Translations under genes and position numbers: made by a program | From: Variovorax paradoxus | GTDB lineage: Bacteria > Pseudomonadota > Gammaproteobacteria > Burkholderiales > Burkholderiaceae_C | Length of the DNA: 64,000 nucleotides | Direction of reading: 5' to 3' | Assembly: GCF_902712855.1 (NCBI RefSeq) | Contig: NZ_LR743508.1 | Coordinates: forward strand, 682,001 to 746,000 | Notes under the pieces: generated by a model | What the model was told of the DNA's origin: nothing | Databases searched by the model: none | Seen by the model: only the letters and a program-made list of their open reading frames with translations | In this document: positions 42,473 through 51,947 of the stretch, one piece after another | Position numbering within the stretch: position 1 is the first letter of the stretch | How the letters are laid out: the number at the start of each line of letters is the position of its first letter

Positions 42473-43348
42473 ATGGCCATCTCCCTGTCATGGGCGGATG
42501 GCGAGCACACGCCAGAGGCCCCGCAACCTTCCTCCCTAGCGAGCGTGCCGCGCTGGCCCGTTGTGCTCCCGCACGCCGTCGAATCGGCTATCTGGCGCGG
42601 CGACGCCCTCGGTACGCCGGTCACCACGACTGTCGGCACCGGCTTCGAAGCCCTCGACGCGGAACTGCCTGGCCACGGCTGGCCCTGCCAATCGTTGACG
42701 GAGGTGCTGCAGGTGCAGTCCTCGGTGCTCGAGTGGCGCCTGCTCGCGCCCGCGATGCACACGCTGGTGGGGCAGGGTAAGCAGATCGTGATTGTCGGCC
42801 CGCCAAAGCCACCGCACCTGCCAGGCCTGAAGCATCTGGGCCTCGATGAACGGCATATCGTCTGGATCCAGGCGGACAAGCCCGTCGAGCGCCTATGGGC
42901 GACCGAGCAGCTCATCAAGGCCAACGCTGCCGGCATGCTCGTGAGCTGGCTGCCGCAGGCGCGCCAGGAACAGATCCGGCGGCTGCAGGTGTGCGCACAG
43001 AGCTGCGACGGTCCGGTGATCCTGTGTCGGCCCGCAGCCGCCGAGCACGAAGCCTCGGCCGCGCCGCTGCGCCTGCAGGCAAGGCTGGGCATCGACTGGG
43101 AGCTGCACGTCCACCTGCTCAAGCGCAAGGGACCGCCGCACGAAGGCGAGCTGACCTTGCCCTCGGTGCCCGGCGGGCTGGACGCGATCCTGACGCCGCG
43201 CCTGCGCCATCCGAGCCGCCTAATCGCCGCGCGAAAGCGTCAGGGTCAGAGCCAGGGCCTCCCCCAAGACATTTCCCGAGAGTTCTCCCATGCTGTGGGC
43301 AACCCTTCTTCCCGACGGCCTTCCGGACGATCCGCGCCCGCGCACTGA
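42473..43348 (+). CDS. imuA: Translesion synthesis-associated protein ImuA
   Basis: The 291-residue RecA-like protein acts with ImuB and DnaE2 in SOS mutagenesis. Its features are LPHAVESAIWRGDALG at the N-terminus, FEALDAELPGHGWPCQSLTE, and IVIVGPPKPPHLPGLKHLGL in the degenerate ATP-binding region. It starts 16 bp after a consensus LexA box. Its 3' end overlaps imuB by 59 bp, so the operon is translationally coupled. Length fits the betaproteobacterial ImuA (about 240-300). Confidence 0.92.
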   Translation: MAISLSWADGEHTPEAPQPSSLASVPRWPVVLPHAVESAIWRGDALGTPVTTTVGTGFEALDAELPGHGWPCQSLTEVLQVQSSVLEWRLLAPAMHTLVGQGKQIVIVGPPKPPHLPGLKHLGLDERHIVWIQADKPVERLWATEQLIKANAAGMLVSWLPQARQEQIRRLQVCAQSCDGPVILCRPAAAEHEASAAPLRLQARLGIDWELHVHLLKRKGPPHEGELTLPSVPGGLDAILTPRLRHPSRLIAARKRQGQSQGLPQDISREFSHAVGNPSSRRPSGRSAPAH

Positions 43349-44627
43349 CGCGCTCGACGGGCTGGCGACGTGGTGCCTGCAGTTCACGCCACGCGTGGCC
43401 GTCCTCGAGGCGCTGCTGGCGTGCCCGGCCGTGGTGATGGAGCTCGAGCAGAGCGTGCGCCTGTTCGGCGGCAAGCGTCGCCTGGTGGAGCGCGTGCGCG
43501 AGGATTGCACGAGCCTCGGTGTGCGGCAGCTGAGCTGGGGCCCGACGAGCCTGGCCGCGCTGGCTGTCGCGCGCTCGGGCCTGTCCAACGGTTTTGCCAA
43601 GCCGCTCGCCCAGCTCCTCGATGCCTTGCCGCTGGAGACGCTGACGCAGGTCGCCGCTCACCAGGCCACATTGGCCCGGCTGGGCTGCCGCACCTTGGGC
43701 CAGGTCCGCGCGCTGCCGCGCGGGGGGCTGAGCCGGCGCTTCGACGCGCAGCTGCTCGCGACCCTGGACCAGGCCTATGGGCTGCGCCCCGAGACCTACC
43801 CGTGGGCCCAACTGCCGGAAACCTTCCATGCCAAGCTTGAACTCATGGCGCGTGTCGAGCATGCGCCAGCCATGCTCTTCGGCGCACGGCGGCTGATGCT
43901 GCAGATGGCCGGCTGGCTGATGGCCCGGCGATCTGGTGTCACAGCCTTCACGCTGCGCTGGTGCCACGACGCGATGCGAGCGAAGTCTGCCGGCGACGGC
44001 GGTGAGCTGACAGTGCGCACGGCCCAGGCCACGCGCGACACGGAGCACCTGATCCGGCTGTTGGCCGAGCACCTGGGCAAGGTCGAGCTGCTCGCTCCCG
44101 TCGGCGACCTGGAGTTGCTGGCCACCGAAGTGCAGACGCTCGAGGAGAAGAGCTTTTCGATGCTGCCCGAGGCTCGCCAGTCCGGCGAGAGCCTGGCGCT
44201 GGTGCTCGAGCGCATCGCCGCGCGCCTCGGCCCGGACCGTGTGCTGCGACCCGTGATCCTCGAAGACCACCGCATGGAATGGATGTGCCGCTGGCGCCCT
44301 GCGCCAGAGCCGGCCCCTCGCGCGACATGCCGGGCGGTCGACGTGCCGCAGCCCACCTTCATCCTGCCGAAGCCGCTGCGGCTGGCGACCGAGAACAACC
44401 GGCCGCTGTACCAGGGCGTGCTGCAGCTTCTCGCGGGTCCGCACCGTGTCGAGGGTGGGTGGTGGGACCGCACCACCGAAGCGTATGACAACCAGCAGGA
44501 GACGACACGCCAGACCGCCCGGGACTACTGGGTCGCGGTCAGTGAGCACGCGGGTGTGCTGTGGATCTTCCAGATGCGTTTGGCCAAGGAAGAGACGGCG
44601 TGGTTCCTGCACGGCACCTTCGCCTGA
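43290..44627 (+). CDS. imuB: ImuB, Y-family polymerase-like protein
   Basis: The 445-residue ImuB resembles Y-family polymerases but lacks the catalytic acidic residues, as expected of the family; it links DnaE2 to the beta clamp and ImuA. Recognisable parts are ATWCLQFTPRVAVLEALLAC, VVMELEQSVRLFGGKRRLVE (degenerate palm), ALPRGGLSRRFDAQLLATLD and GWWDRTTEAYDNQ near the C-terminus. The frame overlaps imuA and ends 6 bp before dnaE2. It is the middle gene of the SOS cassette. Confidence 0.9.
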   Translation: MLWATLLPDGLPDDPRPRTDALDGLATWCLQFTPRVAVLEALLACPAVVMELEQSVRLFGGKRRLVERVREDCTSLGVRQLSWGPTSLAALAVARSGLSNGFAKPLAQLLDALPLETLTQVAAHQATLARLGCRTLGQVRALPRGGLSRRFDAQLLATLDQAYGLRPETYPWAQLPETFHAKLELMARVEHAPAMLFGARRLMLQMAGWLMARRSGVTAFTLRWCHDAMRAKSAGDGGELTVRTAQATRDTEHLIRLLAEHLGKVELLAPVGDLELLATEVQTLEEKSFSMLPEARQSGESLALVLERIAARLGPDRVLRPVILEDHRMEWMCRWRPAPEPAPRATCRAVDVPQPTFILPKPLRLATENNRPLYQGVLQLLAGPHRVEGGWWDRTTEAYDNQQETTRQTARDYWVAVSEHAGVLWIFQMRLAKEETAWFLHGTFA

Positions 44628-44633
44628 CTACGC

Positions 44634-47600
44634 ATGGACCTGCCCGATTACGCCGAGCTGCGGTGCGTGAGCAACTTCAGCTTCCTGCGCGGCGCAAGCC
44701 AGCCAGAGGAACTGGTCGAGCGTGCGAAGCAACTGGGCTATACCGCGCTGGCGATCACCGACGAGTGCAGCCTGGCCGGCGTGGTGCGCGCGCACGTGGC
44801 TGCGAAGGATCATGAGCTGAAGCTGCTGATCGGCAGCCAGTTCCTGGTTGAGCCCGACGCGCTGGATGAAGGCGTTCTGCCGTTCACGCTGACCGTGCTG
44901 GCCTGCCACTTGGAGGGTTACGGCAACCTGTCCGAGTTCATCACCAAGCTGCGCCGGGTCTCCGAGAAGGGGACGTACCGGCTGCCGCTGGGCGAGATCA
45001 CTGGTGCTGAACTCGAAGGCTGCGTGGTGCTGGCTTCCGCGAAACGTCAGGCCACACCTGCCCAGTTGGAGTGGCTCGGCCGCTGGCTGTATCGCGAGTT
45101 CCGCGGGCGTTGCTGGTTCGCGGTGGAGAAGCTTCGCCTGCTCGACGACGAGATGTGGTTGCACCGCTTGAGCGAGGCAAGCAAGGAGACGGGGATCCCG
45201 CTGGTCGCCGCCGGCGACGTGCATTTCCATGTGCGCTCGCGCAAGCCGCTGCAGGACGTGATGACGGCGACCCGTCTGGGCAAGCCGTTGACCGAATGCG
45301 GCCTGGACCTGCAACCCAACGCCGAGCGCCATCTGCGCACCCGACTGCGGCTCGCGCAGACCTACACGCCGGATCTCCTCGCGGAGACGCTCAAGGTGGC
45401 GGCGCGCTGCAGCTTCAGCCTCGAGGAGCTGCGCTACCAGTACCCCGACGAAGTCGTTCCCGATGGCGAGACGCCGGCCGGCTACCTGCGGCGCGTCACC
45501 TACGAAGGGGCAGGGCGACGCTGGCCCGATGGCATTCCCGCCAAGGTGCAAACGCAGATCGAGCATGAACTCACGCTGATCGCCGAGCTCAAGTATGAGC
45601 ACTACTTCCTGACCGTCGCCGACATCGTGATGTTCGCGCGCTCGCGCCACATCCTCTGTCAGGGCAGGGGCAGTGCCGCGAACAGCGTGGTCTGCTACTG
45701 CACCGGCGTGACCGAGGTCGACCCTGCGCGCATGAGCGTGCTGTTCGAGCGGTTCATCTCCAAGGAACGCAACGAGCCGCCGGACATCGACATCGATTTC
45801 GAGCACGAGCGGCGCGAGGAGGTGCTGCAGTATCTCTACGCCAAGTACGGGCGGGATCGCGCCGCCATCACCGGAGTGGTGATCAGCTACCGGCCCAAGA
45901 GCGCGATCCGGGACGTGGGCAAGGCGCTGGGCATGTCGCTGGAGACGGTCGACGCGATCGCCAAGGGGCATCAGTGGTGGGATGGACGCGAGGTGCGGCC
46001 GGAGCGGTTGCAGGAGATCGGTTTGTCGATGGAGTCGCTGCAGGTGCAACAGCTCATGCACCTCACGGGGCAGCTGATCGGGTTTCCTCGTCACCTGAGC
46101 CAGCACACGGGCGGCTTCGTGCTGACCAAGGGGCCACTGTGCCGCATGGTGCCCATCGAAAACGCGTCGATGCCCGATCGCACGGTGATCGAATGGGACA
46201 AGGACGACCTTGACGCGCTCGGCCTGCTGAAGGTGGACTGTCTGGCGCTCGGCATGCTGACAGCCATCCGCAAGGCGCTGGACTTCATTGGCCTGCGCAA
46301 AGGCTGCGTCTTCGGCATGCAGGACATCCCGGCCGAGGACAGCACCACCTACGACATGATCTGCAAGGCCGACACTGTGGGCGTCTTCCAGATCGAGAGC
46401 CGGGCGCAGATGAGCATGCTGCCGCGCCTGAAGCCACGCTGCTTCTACGACCTGGTCATCGAAGTGGCGATCGTGCGGCCCGGTCCCATCCAGGGCGGCA
46501 TGGTGCACCCGTACCTGAACAGGCGTCAGGGCAAGGAGCCGGTGGCCTATCCAAGCGAAGCGCTGAAGGAGGCGCTGGGACGCACACTGGGCGTGCCGGT
46601 ATTCCAGGAGCAGGTGATGCAGATCTCCATCCTCGCCGCGGGCTTCACGCCCGGCGAGGCGGACGGACTGCGCCGATCGATGGCGGCCTGGAAGCGAAAG
46701 GGCGGTCTTGAGCATTACTACTCGCGGATCGTCGACGGCATGACGGCACGAGGCTACGAGGAGAGCTTTGCGAAGGCGATCTTCGAGCAGATCAAGGGCT
46801 TCAGCGAGTACGGCTTCCCTGAGAGCCATGCGGCGTCGTTCGCATTGCTTGTCTACGCGAGTTGCTGGATCAAATGTCACCACCCGGCGGAATTCCTGGC
46901 GGCGATGCTGAACTCGCAGCCGCTGGGGTTCTATTCGCCGTCGCAACTTGTGCAGGATGCGCGGCGTCATGGTGTCGACGTGCGGCCTGTGGATGTGATG
47001 TACAGCGACGTGGACTGCACGCTGGAGGATCTGGATCATGAGCCGGCCGTGCGGTTAGGGCTGCGCATGATCGGTGGGCTCAAGGCCGCCTCGGCGGATC
47101 GCATCGTCGAGGCACGCGCGCTGCATGTATTCGACAGCGCGGAAGACCTGGCGCTGCGGGCGCGGCTCGAGCTGCATGAGATGAAGCTGCTGGCGGCGGC
47201 CGATGCGTTGATGAGCCTATCGGGTCACCGGCGCCAGCAGGTCTGGGAGGCGGCGGGGCTGCGCGCGGCGCCCGGTCTGTTGCGCGAAGCGCCCGTCGAC
47301 GAAGACTTCCTCGAGCTCGACGAAGCGCCGGAGGGCGAGGAGATCGTCTTCGACTACGCATCGACGGGGCTGACGTTGCGCCGGCACCCGATGGCCTTGT
47401 TGCGCGAGCGGCTGACGCTGCGCGGGTTGATGAGCGCGCAGGACCTTGAAGAAATCGAAAACGGCGAGCAGGTGAGCCACTGCGGGATCGTGACGCTGCG
47501 ACAGCAGCCGGAGACGGCGAAGGGCACGATCTTCGTGTCGCTGGAGGACGAGACCGGTGTGGTGCAAGTTATCGTGTGGAAGAGCCTGCGAGAGGTGCAG

Positions 47601-47753
47601 CGCCAAGAGTTGCTGGGCGCGCGGCTCATGGTCGTGCATGGCACCTGGCAGCGCGAAGGGATCGTGAAGAATCTGATCGCGTCGAGGATCGAGGATCTCA
47701 CGCCCTTGCTGGGCAGGCTGGCGGGGTCGGCGAGCAGCCGGGATTTCCGTTGA
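44634..47753 (+). CDS. dnaE2: Error-prone DNA polymerase DnaE2 (ImuC)
   Basis: The 1039-residue C-family polymerase makes SOS-induced mutations while copying past lesions. It has the N-terminal PHP domain (YAELRCVSNFSFLRGASQPE, ALAITDECSLAG), the catalytic Asp motif PDIDIDFEHERREEV, and the signature GQLIGFPRHLSQHTGGFVLT, with a C-terminal OB-fold (GIVTLRQQPETAKGTIFVSL). Length is typical of DnaE2 (about 1030-1080) and shorter than DnaE1. Co-expression with imuAB under one LexA box is certain from gene order. Confidence 0.95.
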   Translation: MDLPDYAELRCVSNFSFLRGASQPEELVERAKQLGYTALAITDECSLAGVVRAHVAAKDHELKLLIGSQFLVEPDALDEGVLPFTLTVLACHLEGYGNLSEFITKLRRVSEKGTYRLPLGEITGAELEGCVVLASAKRQATPAQLEWLGRWLYREFRGRCWFAVEKLRLLDDEMWLHRLSEASKETGIPLVAAGDVHFHVRSRKPLQDVMTATRLGKPLTECGLDLQPNAERHLRTRLRLAQTYTPDLLAETLKVAARCSFSLEELRYQYPDEVVPDGETPAGYLRRVTYEGAGRRWPDGIPAKVQTQIEHELTLIAELKYEHYFLTVADIVMFARSRHILCQGRGSAANSVVCYCTGVTEVDPARMSVLFERFISKERNEPPDIDIDFEHERREEVLQYLYAKYGRDRAAITGVVISYRPKSAIRDVGKALGMSLETVDAIAKGHQWWDGREVRPERLQEIGLSMESLQVQQLMHLTGQLIGFPRHLSQHTGGFVLTKGPLCRMVPIENASMPDRTVIEWDKDDLDALGLLKVDCLALGMLTAIRKALDFIGLRKGCVFGMQDIPAEDSTTYDMICKADTVGVFQIESRAQMSMLPRLKPRCFYDLVIEVAIVRPGPIQGGMVHPYLNRRQGKEPVAYPSEALKEALGRTLGVPVFQEQVMQISILAAGFTPGEADGLRRSMAAWKRKGGLEHYYSRIVDGMTARGYEESFAKAIFEQIKGFSEYGFPESHAASFALLVYASCWIKCHHPAEFLAAMLNSQPLGFYSPSQLVQDARRHGVDVRPVDVMYSDVDCTLEDLDHEPAVRLGLRMIGGLKAASADRIVEARALHVFDSAEDLALRARLELHEMKLLAAADALMSLSGHRRQQVWEAAGLRAAPGLLREAPVDEDFLELDEAPEGEEIVFDYASTGLTLRRHPMALLRERLTLRGLMSAQDLEEIENGEQVSHCGIVTLRQQPETAKGTIFVSLEDETGVVQVIVWKSLREVQRQELLGARLMVVHGTWQREGIVKNLIASRIEDLTPLLGRLAGSASSRDFR

Positions 47754-48064
47754 TCCCGGCTGTAGCGCTTCGATGGCAATTGCCGGGACTGGAATCTGTG
47801 GACGCCAAACGCTAAAGCGAACGCGAACACCGACGGTTCTTCGCGCGACGCACATGTGCCGTGAGTCCCGGCCGGTCATCTCGACGTTACGAATTAGTGA
47901 AGCCTGGCGGATGCTATGACACCAGGGTGGACCGGGAACACATGGAGCACATCGCCGACACACGCCGGTGAACCGGCCGGCCTGCTACGCCGACACGACC
48001 CATCCCGGCGGGAAGGGCGTGATGCCCACCGACGCAGGCGCGACGCGCCTGAGCCATCTGCACC
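47754..48064. other. No gene recognised
   Basis: About 310 bp between dnaE2 and the LysR gene, which converge here. Short frames lack motifs. It probably holds the terminators of both genes, though I could not identify a clear hairpin with T-tract. Confidence 0.4.
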
Positions 48065-48967
48065 TCAGCGCGCCCGCGCGCGCACAAAGTCAACAAACGC
48101 CTGCAGCGGCGCGGGCAAGAGCTTGCGACTTGTGAAGTAAAGATAGGGGCCAGGGAAGCTGGGCCACCATTCCGCCAGAACCGGCTCCAGCGCGCCGCTG
48201 TCCAGTTGGGGCCGCAGCCAGTCCTCGAACAGATAGACCACCCCCGCACCACCGACCGCCGCGTCCACGGCCAGATCGGCGCCGCCGCCCAGGCGGACCA
48301 CCATGCGGGGCGTGGGGTCCACGCGCACCGATTCGCCGTCTCTCTCGAAATCCCAAGGCGGCACGACGCCGCTGGCGAAGCGGCCCCGAAGGCAGGCATG
48401 GGACAGCAGCTCGCGCGGATGCCCGGGGCGTCCGAAGCGGCCCAGGTAGGCGGGTGAGGCCGCTGCTGCGAAGCGCTGGACTCGCGGGCCGATCGGCACA
48501 GCCACCATGTCCTGCGCCAGGCTCTCGTCGTAGCGGATGCCCGCATCGCAGCCGCTGGCCAGCAGGTCCACGAAGCCATCTTCGACGATGACGTCGAGCT
48601 GGATGTCGGGGAATGCCTGCAAGAAGTCTGGCACGAGGGCCGGCAAAACGAGACGCGACGCGCTCATAGGCACGTTCAGTCGAAGGGTGCCGGCGGGGGT
48701 ATCGCGAAAGTTGTTGACGACATCCAACGCTTCTTCGACCTGGCCCAGCGCCGGGCCGAGGCGCTCCAGCAGGCGCCGGCCGGCCTCCGTGGGCACCACG
48801 CTGCGGGTGGTTCGGTGTAAGAGTCGCACGCCGAACTGCGCCTCAAGGCGCCGCACGGCGAGGCTCAGGCCCGAGGCGCTGCCACCGCTGGCGCGCGCGC
48901 CTTCGCGGAAGCCCTTAGTTCGCGCCACGGTGAGGAAGGCGTCGAGATCACTGAGTTCGAATTTCAT
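48065..48967 (-). CDS. LysR family transcriptional regulator
   Basis: The 300-residue regulator has an N-terminal winged HTH (LDAFLTVARTKGFREGARAS, GLSLAVRRLEAQFGVRLLHR, TTRSVVPTEAGRRLLERL) and a C-terminal effector domain (GTLRLNVPMSASRLVLPALV onward). It is divergent from the aldo/keto reductase gene with a 98-bp spacer, the classic arrangement for a LysR protein and its target. The effector is unknown. Confidence 0.93.
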   Translation of the reverse strand: MKFELSDLDAFLTVARTKGFREGARASGGSASGLSLAVRRLEAQFGVRLLHRTTRSVVPTEAGRRLLERLGPALGQVEEALDVVNNFRDTPAGTLRLNVPMSASRLVLPALVPDFLQAFPDIQLDVIVEDGFVDLLASGCDAGIRYDESLAQDMVAVPIGPRVQRFAAAASPAYLGRFGRPGHPRELLSHACLRGRFASGVVPPWDFERDGESVRVDPTPRMVVRLGGGADLAVDAAVGGAGVVYLFEDWLRPQLDSGALEPVLAEWWPSFPGPYLYFTSRKLLPAPLQAFVDFVRARAR

Positions 48968-49065
48968 TGTGCTTGGTTCTGCACGGCCTGTGTTGATTGT
49001 GCCGACTTATCACGCACCGAATCCCTCCCTAGACTGAATCACCACCCCCAAACAGGACATCACGA

Positions 49066-49950
49066 ATGACGCACGCCTCTCAAGATTTCGCTGCCAGCCA
49101 GACCTTCATCCTCGGCGACCGGCCAGTCCGCCGGCTGGGCTACGGCGCCATGCAACTCGCCGGCCCCGGTGTGTTCGGGCCGCCCAAGGATCGCAGTGCG
49201 GCGCTTGCGGTGCTGCGCGGCGCCATCGAGGCCGGCGTGACTCACATCGATACGAGTGACTTTTACGGGCCGCACATCACGAACGAGTTGATCCGCGAAG
49301 CGCTGCATCCCTACCGCGATGACCTGGTCATCGCGACCAAGGTGGGCGCGGCGCGCGGCGCGGACGCGTCGTGGAACCCCGCGCTGTCTGCCGAGCAACT
49401 GCGCACTGCCGTGCACGACAACCTGCGCAACCTCGGTCTCCAGCAACTGGAAGTGGTCAACTTGCGCGCCATGTTCGACGTGCATGGGCCCGCCGAAGGC
49501 TCTCTGGAAGCGCCGCTGACGGTCCTTGCCGAGCTGCAGCAACAGGGTCTTGTGCGCCACATTGGACTGAGCAACGTGACGCCTCGGCAGATCGTCGAAG
49601 GACAACGGATCTGTCGCATCGTCTGCGTGCAGAACCAGTACAACCTTGCGCACCGCGGCGACGATGACCTGATCGATACACTGGCCCGCCAAGGGATTCC
49701 CTACGTCCCCTTCTTCCCGCTGGGCGGCTTTTCGCCGCTGCAATCGCAGGGGCTGTCGGCGGTGGCGCAACAGCTGGACGCCACGCCGATGCAGGTAGCG
49801 CTGGCGTGGCTGCTGCAACGCTCACCCAACATCCTGCTGATTCCGGGGACCTCGTCGGTCGTGCACCTGCATGAGAATCTGGCGGCGGCGCGCCTGGTGT
49901 TGCCGCAAGACGCGCTGGACCGACTAGAGCAGGTGGCTGCCGGCGTCTAA
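49066..49950 (+). CDS. Aldo/keto reductase
   Basis: The 294-residue TIM-barrel NADPH-dependent reductase has the catalytic Asp-Tyr pair (THIDTSDFYGPHITNELI), the Lys in VIATKVGAARG and the conserved GLSNVTPRQI. It reduces an aldehyde or ketone in the cytoplasm. The N-terminus VRRLGYGAMQLAGPGVFGPP is that of the AKR group that includes YdbC-like proteins. Probably controlled by the divergent LysR regulator. The substrate is not predicted. Confidence 0.9.
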   Translation: MTHASQDFAASQTFILGDRPVRRLGYGAMQLAGPGVFGPPKDRSAALAVLRGAIEAGVTHIDTSDFYGPHITNELIREALHPYRDDLVIATKVGAARGADASWNPALSAEQLRTAVHDNLRNLGLQQLEVVNLRAMFDVHGPAEGSLEAPLTVLAELQQQGLVRHIGLSNVTPRQIVEGQRICRIVCVQNQYNLAHRGDDDLIDTLARQGIPYVPFFPLGGFSPLQSQGLSAVAQQLDATPMQVALAWLLQRSPNILLIPGTSSVVHLHENLAAARLVLPQDALDRLEQVAAGV

Positions 49951-50159
49951 ATCGCCGTGGGGCCTCGTAGGCCGCGTTCTGCTTGGACGGGCGTTTCGTA
50001 TGGGTCTGCGCGATTGCCCCGATCCTGCGCTTGCCCGCCGCACCGCGTCGGCGCAACGAGGCCCTATAGCGCCGGCGGAGAGAAGTCGCGCGTTCCTACA
50101 GTTTCGCGAGGCGGCGCATGCCAGTCTGCACGCACACAGACTCTAGGAGAAGCTTTCTC

Positions 50160-50687
50160 ATGACCATAACTTCTCGCTTCGTCGCGACCGCAGCAGTCTC
50201 GGCCTTGCTGCTTTTCGGCATGCCATCCTATGCCGCGGGCAAGCTCGCATCCGCCGACGAATCGCTGCTTAAAGACATCGCGCAGGCCAACATCTCAGAA
50301 GTCGAAAGCGGAAAGCTGGATGTCGACAGATCCGGCAACGCCGAAGTTAAAAAATTTGCCTAGATGATGGTTGATGACCATTCGAAAGGGCTTGCCGACG
50401 TGAAGACCTTGGCATCGGCCAGAGGAGTGGAGCTGCCCGATGGTCCAGATGCGAAGCACAAGGCAGTGTTGGTTGAATTCAATGCACTGTCCGGAGGACT
50501 TTTCGACATTCGCTACGTCAGGCAAGCGGGTGTCGGCGATCACGAGGCAACAGAGAAACTTCTCAAGAAAACGCAGGCTGATGCCAAGGACTCGGATCTG
50601 AAAGCGCTAGCAACCAAGATGTTGCCAGTGGTTCAGGGTCACCTGCAGCAAGCCAAGGACTTGGCTGACAAAACCGCAAGCAAGTAA
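50160..50687 (+). pseudogene. DUF4142 periplasmic protein with an in-frame TAG
   Basis: The frame has a signal peptide (ATAAVSALLLFGMPSYAAG) followed by a DUF4142 domain: ADESLLKDIAQANISEVESG, NAEVKKFA, then TAG (50361-50363), then MMVDDHSKGLADVKTLASAR and the rest of the family to TASK at the TAA. Related proteins have KFAQMMVDDH, so the stop replaces a Gln codon (CAG to TAG). No other lesion is visible; ATG ATG follows the stop at once, so a C-terminal piece might be re-initiated. DUF4142 proteins are ferritin-like periplasmic stress proteins of unknown role. Confidence 0.8.
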
Positions 50688-50739
50688 TAGGTCAAAGTGG
50701 TCTGGCAGTGGCCGTCGTTGCCTTTTTTTGAGAACATCT

Positions 50740-50988
50740 ATGTCAATCATTTGGACAATCATCATCGGCTTCTTGGCAGGGCTGATCGCCCGCGCCGTAT
50801 TACCAGGACGTCAATCTCTAGGAATGATCTGGACTACGCTGTTGGGGATCGTGGGCTCCCTCGTCGCGACATACGCGGGGCAGGCTATGGGCTGGTACAC
50901 AGCGGGAACGACCGCAGGTTTCTTTGCGTCTGTCATAGGCGCCGTGATCGTGCTGGCCCTCTACGGCCTAATTGCCAAGCGCACTTGA
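50740..50988 (+). CDS. GlsB/YeaQ/YmgE family stress membrane protein
   Basis: The 82-residue inner-membrane protein has about three hydrophobic segments and the family pattern IIWTIIIGFLAGLIARAVLP near the N-terminus, with GTTAGFFASVIGAVIVLALY in the last helix. These transglycosylase-associated proteins are induced by stress and their function is unknown. The ATG at 50740 is preferred to the upstream TTG. It lies in a run of plus-strand stress genes. Confidence 0.85.
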   Translation: MSIIWTIIIGFLAGLIARAVLPGRQSLGMIWTTLLGIVGSLVATYAGQAMGWYTAGTTAGFFASVIGAVIVLALYGLIAKRT

Positions 50989-51037
50989 CCGCGATCTCTC
51001 TTTATCTGGTCTGTCGGCCAAGCGAGCGCATCAAATC

Positions 51038-51361
51038 ATGCGACCTTCCAAACTGAACGCTACTGGCCATAAGCTTGCGAGGGGAGAGGCGACGAATTCC
51101 GTGGAAACCTTCGCATGCTTGGAAGACCGTGGAAGCAAGCTTTTTGTGCGCGTGAAGCGCGCGGACGGCGGTTCGGTCCCGGCCGTCATTTCCCGCGAGG
51201 CGCTGGTGGACCATTTCGCGGCCGGTGAGGGACCGCGAGATCTTGCTCACGCGTATCTTTCCCATCAGCACGTCATCAATGAAAAGGTTCTGCAGCTGGA
51301 TCCGTCAGGCAGTGTGTACTCAGACAGCAACCCGATGCTGTTAGGCACTGGCGACTTTTAA
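51038..51361 (+). CDS. DUF1488-like small protein
   Basis: The 107-residue product reads VETFACLEDRGSKLFVRVKR, then GSVPAVISREALVDHFAAGE, which resembles the DUF1488 fold (V.C.IS.EAL.D.F). The N-terminus MRPSKLNATGHKL is chosen because the upstream extension overlaps the GlsB gene. It is a soluble protein probably acting in stress response like its neighbours; no enzymatic motif is visible. Confidence 0.6.
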   Translation: MRPSKLNATGHKLARGEATNSVETFACLEDRGSKLFVRVKRADGGSVPAVISREALVDHFAAGEGPRDLAHAYLSHQHVINEKVLQLDPSGSVYSDSNPMLLGTGDF

Positions 51362-51443
51362 GTGCCTTGAGAAGAAGCCTGCGGGAGCAGGCGCTATGCG
51401 CTCCTTACGAGCTCCTGAAACAAAAGCAGGCTGGTCCGTAACA

Positions 51444-51875
51444 ATGTTAAAGATCATTTTCGGGGTTGCGGCAAGTCCACTGATCGCGGTTTGCATGTTT
51501 TCAATCGCGCTCCTTCTTGCATTGATGCACTTGGTAGCGTTACCAGGCTTGTTTTTGTGGGAGCGTTACCTTGAGCGCCGCCCTCTCAGGCATATGCCGC
51601 GACTGAAAAATCTAGCTGCTAAATCTGGATCAACGTTTACCTCGCGGACCACTAGCGAAAGACCACGCGATGAAAAGTCCGAAAAAACCAACACGGCCCT
51701 TCGCGATTCCGTCAATAAAACCGCGACTGCTCAGCCGCTTAATCGAGGTGACGAGGCACTACCCGGGACGCCAGGTATAGGAGTGCAAATTTGCAGCGAA
51801 TGCGGCGGGAGCGGCAAATCTGCAGCAGAGCGAAGTGCGCAAAGTGCCAAGGGACTGGCAAAGTCCCAGTGGTAA
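51444..51875 (+). CDS. Membrane protein with a frameshifted zinc-ribbon tail
   Basis: The 143-residue product has a transmembrane pair (IIFGVAASPLIAVCMFSIAL, then LLALMHLVALPGLFLWERYL), a polar Lys/Ser/Thr-rich linker and the start of a DnaJ-type zinc ribbon, ICSECGGSGKSAAER. After AER the annotated frame goes SAQSAKGLAKSQW, but the next frame reads KCAKCQGTGKVPVVIGGT to a stop at 51889, the expected second half. A one-base deletion around 51834 has therefore destroyed the second CxxC pair. Function unknown. It belongs to the plus-strand small stress gene group. Confidence 0.65.
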   Translation: MLKIIFGVAASPLIAVCMFSIALLLALMHLVALPGLFLWERYLERRPLRHMPRLKNLAAKSGSTFTSRTTSERPRDEKSEKTNTALRDSVNKTATAQPLNRGDEALPGTPGIGVQICSECGGSGKSAAERSAQSAKGLAKSQW

Positions 51876-51947
51876 TCGGCGGCACATGATCACTCGGCCC
51901 TGTGAAAGGCGAAATCTGTTTCGCGGTGCTTAAAGGCGAAGACAGCC

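Noticed and set aside
44628..47039. An 803-codon minus-strand frame opposite dnaE2
   Set aside because: Antisense shadow of dnaE2 with no family motif.
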